NCBI GenBank assembly: GCA_030446945.1
Contig: JAUJMI010000126.1
Coordinates: 1-9,096, forward strand
Origin: Longimicrobium sp.
Lineage (GTDB): Bacteria; Gemmatimonadota; Gemmatimonadetes; Longimicrobiales; Longimicrobiaceae
DNA length: 9,096 nt
Direction of reading: 5' to 3'
The notes beneath the pieces are model-generated. The model did no database searches. It was not told the DNA's origin and was given only the letters and a program-made list of their open reading frames with translations. Both the position numbers and the translations under genes were made by a program. Of the stretch, positions 1 to 6,699 are shown piece after piece; the first letter of the stretch is position 1; the number at the start of each line of letters is the position of its first letter.

Positions 1-93
1 AACGCGCACACCGCGGAGGAGACGGTGGACCTGCGGTCGCTGCCGGCGCAGGCCAGGCGTGCGGCGATCCTGATCTACCGGCTCACGCGGTAG
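1..93 (+). CDS. C-terminal fragment of a plus-strand protein, possibly a metallopeptidase
   Basis: An open frame runs in from the left edge and stops with TAG at 91-93, giving 30 residues. Codons are almost all G/C-ended, as expected of a real gene here. The tail reads NAHTAEETVDL, then a Leu/Ala/Arg-rich helix ending in IYRLTR. An 'HT..E/D..vdl.sL' stretch followed by a final amphipathic helix is how many M20, M28 and M42 metallopeptidases end, where the His can be a metal ligand. With only 30 residues this is a suggestion, not an assignment. The next gene on the same strand is also a peptidase, which fits but does not prove it. The last 19 nt overlap the end of a possible convergent minus-strand frame. 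Confidence 0.5.
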   Translation, partial: NAHTAEETVDLRSLPAQARRAAILIYRLTR

Positions 94-327
94 GGGGCGG
101 GGCGGGGGCCGCTACCCCGCAGCGACCGCTCCTCGGCGGCGGGAATGCCGTGCGCGGGGTGGAGCGCCACGACCACCTCGCCGTCGCGCACGCGCACCAC
201 CGTGCCGCGCACCGGCACCTCCGCGCCGCCGCGGAAGCGGATCCGCGCCGAGCACCACCCCGGCCTCCTGCTCCGCGGCAAGTTGACCCTGGGTCCCGTC
301 CGGCGACCAGACGGCGCTGCTGCCGGT
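75..327 (-). pseudogene. Possible frame-broken small minus-strand gene, function unknown
   Basis: Two adjoining minus-strand frames look coding, but neither is a complete gene. From about 327 down to about 250, one frame reads SSAVWSPDGTQGQLAAEQ and continues into EAGVVLGA. From about 245 down to the stop at 75-77, a different frame reads RIRFRGGAEVPVRGTVV and continues as an alternating beta-like stretch with DGEVVVALHPAHGIP. Both stretches use mostly G/C-ended codons. Joined across a one-base shift near 243-255 they would make one smooth beta-rich protein of about 80 residues. No ATG with a ribosome site heads either frame, and a TGA at 328-330 closes the upstream one. It could be a decayed gene, a sequencing indel, or chance in GC-rich DNA. 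The family is not recognised. Confidence 0.27.
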
Positions 328-535
328 TCATCATTGCTCGCAGCCGTTCGGGTTCCCGCGCCCCGGATCGTTTCCCATGCAATCTCGCCTGCCGGGAATC
401 GCGCCCCGCTCAAGAACAGGGCGGGAACCGCGCCGGGATTGTCGGCGGCTCGCGGCCCTGAGAGATTGGGACGGAGCCCTCCGCAGAAACCGGGTGTGGG
501 TACACCTGGCTCCGCGGTCCGGGACACCCTCGAAC
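328..535. other. Intergenic DNA upstream of the M14 peptidase gene
   Basis: No convincing gene is seen here on either strand. Long open frames that cross it are rich in Arg, Pro and Ala and resemble no protein family. It should contain the promoter of the peptidase gene at 546. The only promoter-like pair I see is TTGTCG at 439-444 with a poor -10 match (GAGATT, 462-467) 17 bp away, too weak to annotate. A small hairpin, GGTGT/ACACC with a four-base loop, lies at 493-506. Confidence 0.5.
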
Positions 536-540
536 AGGAG
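536..540 (+). promoter_or_regulatory. Shine-Dalgarno AGGAG that selects the GTG start of the M14 gene
   Basis: AGGAG lies five bases before GTG at 546. The next in-frame ATG (567) would remove seven residues, including the Arg at the head of the signal peptide, and would leave the ribosome site too far upstream. GTG is therefore the preferred start. Confidence 0.7.
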
Positions 541-545
541 ATCGC

Positions 546-3134
546 GTGCACATAGTTCGTTCGCTCATGGCCGCCCTGCTGCTCGCCGCCGCGCCGCTGG
601 GCGTCGCCGCGCAGACCGGCTACTTCTTCCCTGCCGGGCAGGAGTTCGACCCCGGCATCCCCAGCCCCGCGGAGTTCCTGGGCTACGACGTGGGGACGCA
701 CCACACGCGGCACGACCAGATCGTCGCGTATATGAAGGAGCTGGACCGGCTGTCCGACCGTGCCAGCTATCGGGAGATCGGCCGCACCCACGAGCACCGC
801 GTGATGCCGGTGCTCACGGTGACCGATCCGCGGAACCACGGGCGCCTGGAGGAGATCCGGCGCGAGCACCTGCGGGCGACGGACCCGGCGGCCCCTGCCC
901 CCGCGCCCGGCGACCGGCCGGTGATCGTGCACCTGGGCTATGGCGTGCACGGCAACGAGACCTCCTCCAGCGAGGCGGCGCTGCTCACTGCCTACTGGCT
1001 GGTGGCCGGCCGCTCACCCGAGGTGGAGCGGTATCGGCGCGAAGGGGTCTTCCACGTGGAGCCCGTCCTCAACCCCGACGGCCGCGACCGGCACACGCAC
1101 TGGGCCAACTCCAACAAGAGCACGCCCTTCGTGGCCGACCCGCTGGACCGCGAGCACAACGAGGTGTGGCCCGGCGGGCGGACCAACCACTACTGGTACG
1201 ACCTGAACCGCGACTGGCTGCCGCTCGCCAACCCGGAGAGCCGCGCCCGCATCGAGTGGCACCACGCCTGGCGCCCGCACGTGGTGACCGACTTCCACGA
1301 GATGGGCACCAACAGCACCTACTACTTTGAGCCGAGCGAGCCGCGCGGGTCGTGGAACCCGCTGATCCCGGAGCGCCTGTACACGGAGATCACCGAGGAC
1401 TTCGCCCGGTACTACTCCGCCACGCTCGACGAGATCGGCTCGTTGTACTTCACCAAGGAGCAGTTCGACAACTCGTACCCGGGATACGGCTCCACCTACC
1501 CCAAGTTCCTGGGCGGCTTCGCCATCACCTTCGAGCAGGCCAGCGCGCGCGGACACGTGCAGGAGAGCACCCGACACGGCCTGCTCACCTTCGGCGCCGC
1601 CATCCGCAACCACCTCCGCACCTCGCTGGCCACGGCGCGCGCGGCGGTGGAGCAGAAGGAGAAGCTGCAGGCGTACCAGCGCGATTTCTTCCAGTCGGCG
1701 CTGCGTGAGGCGGACCGCTTCCCCGTCAAGGCGTACGTCTTCGGCGACCCGCACGACGCCACGCGTAACCGCGCCTTCCTGGACCTGCTGCTGCGGCACC
1801 GCCTGGAGGTGTACGAGCTGCCGCGGGCGCTGCGCGCCGGCGGGCACGACTTCCAGCCCGGCGCGGCATGGGTGGTCCCCACCCGCCAGCCCGGCTACCG
1901 GATGGTGCGCTCCCTCTTCGAACGCACCAGCGAGTACGCCGACAGCGCGTTCTACGACGCGTCCACCTGGACGGTGAGCCTGGCGTATGGGCTCCCCGAC
2001 GCGGAGCTGCGCGGCCGCCCCGCGCTGGGCGCCCGGGTCACCGCGGTGCCGGCCCCCCAGGGTCTCGGGGTCGTGCCGCGGTCGGCGTACGCGTACCTGC
2101 TGGACTGGAGCGACTACGCCGCCCCCGCCGCGCTGTATCACCTGCTCGACCAGGGGGTGCACGCGGAGGTGGCGTTCGAGGCCTTCACCGCGCGCACCAG
2201 CGAGGGCGTGCGCGAGTACGGACGGGGAACCATCTCCATCCCGGTGCAGGCGCAGCAGAGGGTGGATGCCGCCCGGCTACACCAGCTGGTCCTGGAGGCG
2301 GAGCGCCGGGCGGGGACCCGCCTCCAGAGCGTCGGCACCGGCTACGCCCTCCACGGGGTGGACCTGGGGAGCGGCAGCTTCCGGCCGCTGAAGAGACCCC
2401 GGGTGGCCATGGTGGTGGGGGAGGGGGTCTCGCAGTACGAGGCCGGGCAGATCTGGCACCTGCTGGACACCCGCGTGGGCATGCCGGTCACCAAAATCGA
2501 CCGACGCGACTTCGCGCGGGCCGACCTCGGGCGCTACGACGTCCTGGTCCTTCCCTCCGGCGACTATGCGCACATCTCGGGGGAGCGGCTGGAGGAGCTG
2601 CGGCGGTGGGTGCGGGGCGGGGGCACGCTGGTGGCGCTGCGCACCGCCGCGGCCTGGGCGGCGGGGAGCGGGCTCGCGCCCAACGTGGCGCTCGTCAAGC
2701 CCGACTCGGCTGCCCGCGATTCGGTGGTCCGGCGCGACTTCGCCGACGCGGACGAGATCATCGGCGCCACGCAGATCGGAGGTTCCATCTGGGAGGCGGA
2801 CCTGGACCTCACCCATCCGCTCGGCTTCGGCTACCGGCGCCGCACGCTGCCGGTGTGGCGCGACCACAGCCTCTTCTTCAAGCCGAGCCGCAGCCCCTAC
2901 GGCACGGTGGCCCGGCTCACCACCGACGATCCGCACCTCAGCGGGTACGTCTCCGCCGCCAACCGGAAGCGCCTGCGCGGCTCCCCGTCCGTGCTGGCCG
3001 ACGGGCTGGGGCGCGGCAGCGTGGTCCTGCTGGTCGACAACCCCAACTTCCGCGGCTACTGGTACGGCACCAGCAAGCTGTTCCTGAACGCCCTCTTCTT
3101 CGGCGAGCACATCGAGGTGCCGCAGGCCCGGTAG
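546..3134 (+). CDS. Exported M14-family zinc carboxypeptidase with GATase-like C-terminal domain
   Basis: The 862-residue protein has a signal peptide at residues 1-22 (hydrophobic core LMAALLLAAAPLGVAA, cleavage near AAQ), so it acts in the periplasm or outside the cell. The M14 catalytic domain spans about residues 45-380. Visible hallmarks are the zinc motif HGNE (H135, E138), NPDGRDR at 176-182, DLNRDW at 219-224 (R222 in the position of the carboxylate-binding Arg), DFHEMG with the third zinc ligand H251, and FEQAS with the likely catalytic E330. Residues 380-610 are a linking region. Residues 617-835 resemble a class I glutamine amidotransferase-like fold: RVAMVVGEG, then DVLVLPSGDY, then GGGTLVAL. 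No Cys follows GGGTLVAL, so this domain is probably structural or ligand-binding. Length and layout match the long M14 proteins of about 850 residues in Bacteroidota and Gemmatimonadota. The expected reaction is removal of C-terminal residues from peptides; the true substrate is unknown. It appears to be transcribed alone, ending at the hairpin at 3169-3205. Confidence 0.93.
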   Translation: MHIVRSLMAALLLAAAPLGVAAQTGYFFPAGQEFDPGIPSPAEFLGYDVGTHHTRHDQIVAYMKELDRLSDRASYREIGRTHEHRVMPVLTVTDPRNHGRLEEIRREHLRATDPAAPAPAPGDRPVIVHLGYGVHGNETSSSEAALLTAYWLVAGRSPEVERYRREGVFHVEPVLNPDGRDRHTHWANSNKSTPFVADPLDREHNEVWPGGRTNHYWYDLNRDWLPLANPESRARIEWHHAWRPHVVTDFHEMGTNSTYYFEPSEPRGSWNPLIPERLYTEITEDFARYYSATLDEIGSLYFTKEQFDNSYPGYGSTYPKFLGGFAITFEQASARGHVQESTRHGLLTFGAAIRNHLRTSLATARAAVEQKEKLQAYQRDFFQSALREADRFPVKAYVFGDPHDATRNRAFLDLLLRHRLEVYELPRALRAGGHDFQPGAAWVVPTRQPGYRMVRSLFERTSEYADSAFYDASTWTVSLAYGLPDAELRGRPALGARVTAVPAPQGLGVVPRSAYAYLLDWSDYAAPAALYHLLDQGVHAEVAFEAFTARTSEGVREYGRGTISIPVQAQQRVDAARLHQLVLEAERRAGTRLQSVGTGYALHGVDLGSGSFRPLKRPRVAMVVGEGVSQYEAGQIWHLLDTRVGMPVTKIDRRDFARADLGRYDVLVLPSGDYAHISGERLEELRRWVRGGGTLVALRTAAAWAAGSGLAPNVALVKPDSAARDSVVRRDFADADEIIGATQIGGSIWEADLDLTHPLGFGYRRRTLPVWRDHSLFFKPSRSPYGTVARLTTDDPHLSGYVSAANRKRLRGSPSVLADGLGRGSVVLLVDNPNFRGYWYGTSKLFLNALFFGEHIEVPQAR

Positions 3135-3168
3135 GGCGTGCCGGCGCACCAGCACCGGGCGGGGAACA

Positions 3169-3205
3169 ACGAGGGGGCGCATCCCGGCGGCATGCGCCCC
3201 CTCGT
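3169..3205 (+). terminator. Perfect 14-bp hairpin ending the M14 gene
   Basis: ACGAGGGGGCGCAT (3169-3182) pairs exactly with ATGCGCCCCCTCGT (3192-3205) around a nine-base loop, 34 bp after the stop codon. No clear T-run follows, so in this GC-rich genome it may be an intrinsic terminator of the U-poor kind or an mRNA 3'-end stabiliser. Its position and perfect pairing support a role at the end of this transcript. Confidence 0.72.
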
Positions 3206-3669
3206 CGATGTGTGCTTCGATTCGTCACCAGCTTCGCCACAGGGGACGATTCGTTGGAGGGGGGAATTCGACAGGGTACGGAACGAGCACGGGGCGCCAA
3301 CGGGGCAGCTGGCCCATAGCGCCCTCAAAGAGGCCAATTGCGCACGGGCTGGATCTGGTGCAGCGTGGGTGTTCCCCTCACCGCAGGGCCGGGGAAGCTA
3401 GTCCAGGAGGTAGTCCACCGCGAGGCCCTACGCGATGAAGCCGGTGTCGCGCGCTACCTGTACAGTCGCGGACGCGTGAACCCCCGCCGGCCCTGAGTGG
3501 ACCACGAACCGGATCCTCAAGTCACCGGCGGCTCTGGACGGATCTCCGCGTGAATGCTCGCCGCTGACGCCGGACAGACGGCGCTGCGGGTGGATGCGCT
3601 CGGGGGCGATTGAGCCTCACGGTGCGCGGATTTCACTGACTACTTCGTGTCCCTCTCCAACGAACGATC
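3206..3669. other. Gene-poor region between the M14 and DinB genes
   Basis: About 465 bp without a convincing gene. Short open frames exist in every direction, but none has a good start with a ribosome site and a recognisable product. One plus-strand frame (3320-3613) looks partly protein-like but is cut by TGA at 3494 and 3551. The promoter for the DinB gene should be here; I see no clear -35/-10 pair. Confidence 0.5.
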
Positions 3670-4194
3670 ATGGACTTCGACCTCACCGCTGACACCGCGA
3701 TCCTGGAGCGAACGCCGCACGTGCTGCGCGCGATGCTCAGCGGCCTTCCCGATCCCTGGATCAGAGCGGACGAAGGGCCGGACAGCTGGAGCCCGTACGT
3801 GATCGTCGGGCACCTCATCCACGGGGAGCGCACCGATTGGGTCGAGCGGGCGCGCATCATCCTTGCCCAGGGCCCGGAACGGCGCTTCACCCCGTTCGAC
3901 CGCTTCGCGCAGCTCCGGGAAAGCCAGGACACGCCGCTGACGGAGTTGCTGGGCGAATTCGCCGCGTTTCGTGCGGAGAACCTGGTCACGCTCGCCGGAT
4001 GGCGCCTGACGGATGCTCAGCTCGCGCTGACGGGAGAGCACCCGGCGTTGGGCACCGTCACGCTGCGCCAGCTGCTTGCCACCTGGGCCGCGCACGACCT
4101 CGGTCACATTGCGCAGATCGCGCGCGTGATGGCGCGGCAGTACCGCGAAGAAGTGGGTCCGTGGCGGGAGTATCTCACGATCATGGACCGGTGA
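3670..4194 (+). CDS. DinB-fold family protein (putative metal-dependent enzyme)
   Basis: The 174-residue protein is the usual size for the DinB/YfiT four-helix family (DinB_2 type). Likely metal-binding histidines are at the expected places: VGHLIHGE gives H48 (H51 nearby) in the second helix, and AAHDLGHIAQIAR gives H142 and H146 (HxxxH) in the last helix. Other family traits are the WSPYVIVGHL stretch after an early helix, the LRQLLATWAAHD segment, and the aromatic tail RQYREEVGPWREYL. Members are cytoplasmic. Some are thiol-dependent transferases (bacillithiol or mycothiol S-transferases, maleylpyruvate isomerase-like), but most have no known substrate, so no reaction is assigned. The ATG at 3670 has no obvious Shine-Dalgarno; it is kept because the protein N-terminus has the normal length. 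It appears to stand alone: 180 bp containing a large hairpin separate it from the next gene. Confidence 0.9.
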   Translation: MDFDLTADTAILERTPHVLRAMLSGLPDPWIRADEGPDSWSPYVIVGHLIHGERTDWVERARIILAQGPERRFTPFDRFAQLRESQDTPLTELLGEFAAFRAENLVTLAGWRLTDAQLALTGEHPALGTVTLRQLLATWAAHDLGHIAQIARVMARQYREEVGPWREYLTIMDR

Positions 4195-4240
4195 GCGGCA
4201 CGCGTCACCCGGCTCCGCGCTCACGGCTGGCGGCTTGATT

Positions 4241-4321
4241 TCACTCGGAGGACACGGAGAAGAGGGGAACGACGCAGAGGTTCTCCGTGCCGTTCTCTGT
4301 CTCTCCGTGTCCTCCGTCTGA
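4241..4321. repeat. Long interrupted palindrome, probable dispersed intergenic hairpin element
   Basis: CGGAGGACACGGAGA (4246-4260) is exactly complementary to TCTCCGTGTCCTCCG (4302-4316). Three more pairs form outside a two-base mismatch (4241-4243 with 4319-4321). The interior can form a second helix, with GAACG (4267-4271) against CGTTC (4291-4295), extendable by G-U pairs. The unit CTCCGT occurs three times (4283, 4303, 4312), so ACGGAGAA (4254-4261) can instead pair with TTCTCCGT (4281-4288), giving a competing hairpin. A TTTTC run at 4327-4331 follows the right arm. It lies entirely between the DinB and cupin genes. Its form is typical of repeated intergenic palindromes. It may also stop transcription of the DinB gene. 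Confidence 0.7.
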
Positions 4322-4374
4322 GACCGTTTTCTTCGCCCCGGCCACTTTGCTGCCTCGAACAGGGAGATCGAAAC

Positions 4375-4725
4375 ATGGACGTCGTGAACCTCGCCGCGAA
4401 GCTGTCCACCTTTGCGGACCACTGGCAGCCTCGGACGGTTGCCGAGTTCAACGGGCAGGACGTGATGGTCGCCAAGACGCACGGGGAGTTCGTGTGGCAC
4501 AAGCACGCGGACGCCGACGACTTCTTCCTGGTCCTGAAGGGCAATCTGGTCATCGAGATGCGGGACCGCAGCGTTTCGCTCGGGCCTGGGGAGCTGTTCG
4601 TGGTGCCACGGGGCGTGGAGCATCGCCCGGTGGCGCGGGAGGAGGTGCACCTGTTGCTGATCGAGCCCACCGGCACTCCGAACACCGGAGACGCCGCTAC
4701 CGCCGCCGTTCGCCGCGTCATCTGA
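4375..4725 (+). CDS. Small single-domain cupin protein
   Basis: The 116-residue protein is a minimal one-domain cupin. Motif 1 is seen at residues 37-55: G37, then WHKH with H42 and H44, then D48/D49 where most members have Glu, then FFLVLKG. Motif 2 is GELFVVPRGVEH at 72-83, giving P78, G80 and the third His, H83. H42, H44 and H83, with D49 as a possible fourth ligand, would bind one metal ion. The Glu-to-Asp change is common in this 'HKH..DDFF' subgroup. Function within the family varies widely (sugar or small-molecule binding, dioxygenase, isomerase), so none is assigned. The protein is cytoplasmic. AGGGAG at 4361-4366 is well placed for the ATG at 4375. The next gene, on the same strand, begins 102 bp later and may share the transcript. 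Confidence 0.92.
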   Translation: MDVVNLAAKLSTFADHWQPRTVAEFNGQDVMVAKTHGEFVWHKHADADDFFLVLKGNLVIEMRDRSVSLGPGELFVVPRGVEHRPVAREEVHLLLIEPTGTPNTGDAATAAVRRVI

Positions 4726-4827
4726 GGGCACGTGGTTGGCCGCAGGACGATCATCCGACAGCTCGCCGATGGCGGAAGACCCGGCGCGCAGCACCTCCCA
4801 CACCCGCCGCTCCAGGCACTGGGCATG

Positions 4828-6027
4828 ATGATCGACGACCGGCAGATCGCGATATGGCGCGCGGAGACCCCGGGGTGCGCACACCGGGTGCATCTCAACA
4901 ACGCCGGCGCCGCGCTCATGACGCAGCGGGTGTCGAGCGCGATCCGCGACTACATCGACCTCGAAACCACCGCCGGTGGGTACGAGGCCGCCGAACTGCG
5001 GCAGGAGCAGATCGCCGGGAGCTACGCGGCCATCGCCACTCTTTGCGGGACGACGCCGGGGCACATCGCCATCACGTCGAGCGCCACGGCCGCATTCGTC
5101 CAGGCGGCCAGCGCCTTCGACTTCCAGCCTGGCGACATGCTCGTCACCAGCCGGCTCGACTATACCTCTTACCAGATCCAGTACCTGTCGCTGGGCGAGC
5201 GGTGCGGCGTCAACGTCGTGCACGCGCCCGACCTGCCGGAGGGGGGAATCGATCCGCAGGGCGTGCGCGAGCTGCTGCGGAGCAACCCGCGCTGCCGCAT
5301 GGTCTCCGTATCCTGGATCCCCACGCACGCCGGCACCATCCAGGACGTGGCGGCGGTGGGCGCCGCCTGCGAGGAGTTCGGCGTGCCCTATCACGTCGAT
5401 GCCTGCCAGGCCGTCGGACAGCTCCCGGTCGACGCGAGCGCCCTGCAATGCGATTACCTCTCCGCCACCGGCCGCAAGTTCCTGCGCGGGCCGCGCGGAA
5501 CGGGCTTCCTGTACATCTCGGCCCGTGCCCTCGAGCGCGGAGACCGCCCCCTTTACATCGACATGCGCGGCGCGCGCTGGTCGTCCCCCGGCGCCTTCGA
5601 GCCCGCACCCGACGCGAAGCGATTCGAGGAGTGGGAGTTCGCCTACGCTCTCGTCCTCGGCCTCGGAGAAGCCGCCCGCTACGCGGTCGAAGCCGGGATC
5701 GAGAGGTGTGGCGGCCGTGCGCACGCCCTTGCCCGCGAGGCAAGGGAACGGCTCTCCGCCCTCCCCGGCGCCACCGTGCTCGACCGCGGTCGCCACCTTT
5801 CCGCTCTCGTCACGGTCGCCTTCAAAGGCCGAGACGGGAGCGAATTGGTGACAGACCTCGCCGCCCGCGGCATCAACACCGTCGCGACGCTGCGCTGGTA
5901 CGGCATGCTCGATTTCGACGCCCGCGGCGTGGAGTCCGCCATCCGCGTTTCGCCACACTACTACAACACCTCCGCCGAGTTCGACCTCCTGATCGCCGCC
6001 CTCGAGGAGATCCTGGCGAGCGGGTAG
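4828..6027 (+). CDS. Class V aminotransferase-fold PLP-dependent enzyme
   Basis: Counted from the ATG at 4828 this is a 399-residue, normal-length fold-type I PLP enzyme of the NifS / isopenicillin N epimerase-like class V group. Hallmarks (numbered from that ATG) are the N-terminal HLNNAGAALM and GGYEA motifs, SSATAAF near 84-90 (phosphate-binding loop), IPTHAGTIQD near 164-173, HVDACQAVGQ with the pyridine-binding Asp near 191, and SATGRKFLRGPRGTGFLY with the Schiff-base Lys near 217. The C-terminal small domain ends with RVSPHYYNT, typical of the family. The frame is open back to GTG at 4732, but the added residues (QHLPHPPLQALG and before) look non-family. ATG 4825 or 4828 fits homologue-style starts (IDDRQIAIWRAETPGC), although its ribosome site is weak. 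The substrate (cysteine desulfuration, lyase or epimerase chemistry) cannot be told from sequence. It is probably in a transcription unit with the cupin upstream. Confidence 0.9.
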   Translation: MIDDRQIAIWRAETPGCAHRVHLNNAGAALMTQRVSSAIRDYIDLETTAGGYEAAELRQEQIAGSYAAIATLCGTTPGHIAITSSATAAFVQAASAFDFQPGDMLVTSRLDYTSYQIQYLSLGERCGVNVVHAPDLPEGGIDPQGVRELLRSNPRCRMVSVSWIPTHAGTIQDVAAVGAACEEFGVPYHVDACQAVGQLPVDASALQCDYLSATGRKFLRGPRGTGFLYISARALERGDRPLYIDMRGARWSSPGAFEPAPDAKRFEEWEFAYALVLGLGEAARYAVEAGIERCGGRAHALAREARERLSALPGATVLDRGRHLSALVTVAFKGRDGSELVTDLAARGINTVATLRWYGMLDFDARGVESAIRVSPHYYNTSAEFDLLIAALEEILASG

Positions 6028-6056
6028 CATTTGACCCGCGGGCTCGGATCCCGCTC
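6018..6056 (+). terminator. Weak stem-loop in the convergent gap after the aminotransferase gene
   Basis: GAGCGGG (6018-6024, overlapping the stop region) can pair with CCCGCTC (6050-6056). Alternatively GCGGG (6038-6042) pairs with CCCGC (6050-6054) around seven bases, followed by TCTTCC. The gap between the two convergent genes is 115 bp, so a terminator is expected here, but neither structure is strong. Confidence 0.3.
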
Positions 6057-6142
6057 TTCCGCCGATGGGCCCGCGCCCTCCCGGAGCTTTCTCGCGCGAT
6101 GAGACCCAGGCCATGGACACACGGTCGGCGCGTGAAATGGCC

Positions 6143-6664
6143 TCACCTGGCGGCTCGATACCCCTCCAGAAGCTGCCAGCGACCGTCTTCCCTGCCAAAG
6201 TACAGGGCACCGACGTGGAAGTGCTGGTTTTCTCCGTTGAAGTGCTTCGATTCGAGCCGAGGCGTGTTCCTGATGAGCTCGCGCATGGTGAGGGAGTCTC
6301 GCAAGTCGGGGTATTCGTACTGCCGCAGCACGTCCTCGAACACGGTTGGAAACCCGCCGCGCGCGACGCGGGTTTCCGGATCGTCTTCGAGTTCCCCGGC
6401 CACCGTGAACGGGAAATGGGTCATCTGCATGATTCGCTCGACATCCCCGGTGAGTGCCGCCGCCCGGAAGCCCCTCCAGAACGCCGCCGCCACGGTGTCC
6501 GGGTAGGTGATACCGCGCGAGCCTTTCCGCGCACCGGCGTCCGCACCGTCCGCCGTGGCCGTCGCGCGTGCTTCGCGTCCCTCGGTCGGTCCCGCGCCGG
6601 TGGATGGCGCGTCGGCTCGCGCACATGCACAAATCACGGCCACGAGCAGAAATAAGGTTCTCAT
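6143..6664 (-). CDS. Lipoprotein, candidate immunity protein for the VgrG-linked amidase
   Basis: The 173-residue protein starts at ATG 6664-6662. The frame is open further upstream, but only this start gives a proper signal: MR, a hydrophobic run (TLFLLVAVICA) and a lipobox ending at C14 (ICAC; C12 is an alternative). The mature protein is thus predicted to be membrane-anchored and to face the periplasm. A low-complexity Ala/Gly/Thr stretch (residues 18-50) acts as a tether. The folded part (about 52-173) begins TYPDTVAAAFWRGFRAA and includes ALTGDVERIMQMTHFPFTV, FPTVFEDVL, a His-containing strand (NQHFHVGALYF) and a WQLLEGY end. Two helices, a 'GD...i......FPF' motif and C-terminal strands suggest a small alpha+beta, possibly NTF2-like, domain; the family is not certain. 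It begins 35 nt after the VgrG stop on the same strand. Effector-immunity order plus periplasmic export make immunity against the amidase the best hypothesis. Confidence 0.8.
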   Translation of the reverse strand: MRTLFLLVAVICACARADAPSTGAGPTEGREARATATADGADAGARKGSRGITYPDTVAAAFWRGFRAAALTGDVERIMQMTHFPFTVAGELEDDPETRVARGGFPTVFEDVLRQYEYPDLRDSLTMRELIRNTPRLESKHFNGENQHFHVGALYFGREDGRWQLLEGYRAAR

Positions 6665-6699
6665 CCGGCCGCCGGGACAAAGGTCAGGTGAGGGATCCA

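Noticed and set aside
308..320. A 13-base match with 3574-3587 (CAGACGGCGCTGC)
   Set aside because: One such match is expected by chance in 9 kb of GC-rich sequence, and there is no flanking similarity to suggest att sites or a duplication.
1868..3319. A 483-codon plus-strand frame overlapping the M14 gene
   Set aside because: It is an out-of-frame shadow of the peptidase, dominated by Arg, Gly, Pro and Ala, and it runs through the terminator hairpin.
4732..4827. GTG start for the aminotransferase, adding 32 residues
   Set aside because: The added residues look like untranslated leader, and the family N-terminus begins close to the ATG pair at 4825/4828.
3640..6210. An 856-codon open frame on the minus strand opposite the DinB, cupin and aminotransferase genes
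   Set aside because: All three plus-strand genes have clear family motifs, while the antisense product is Arg/Gly/Ala-rich with no recognisable domain and even translates the intergenic palindrome. Long antisense frames are expected opposite G/C-ended codons.
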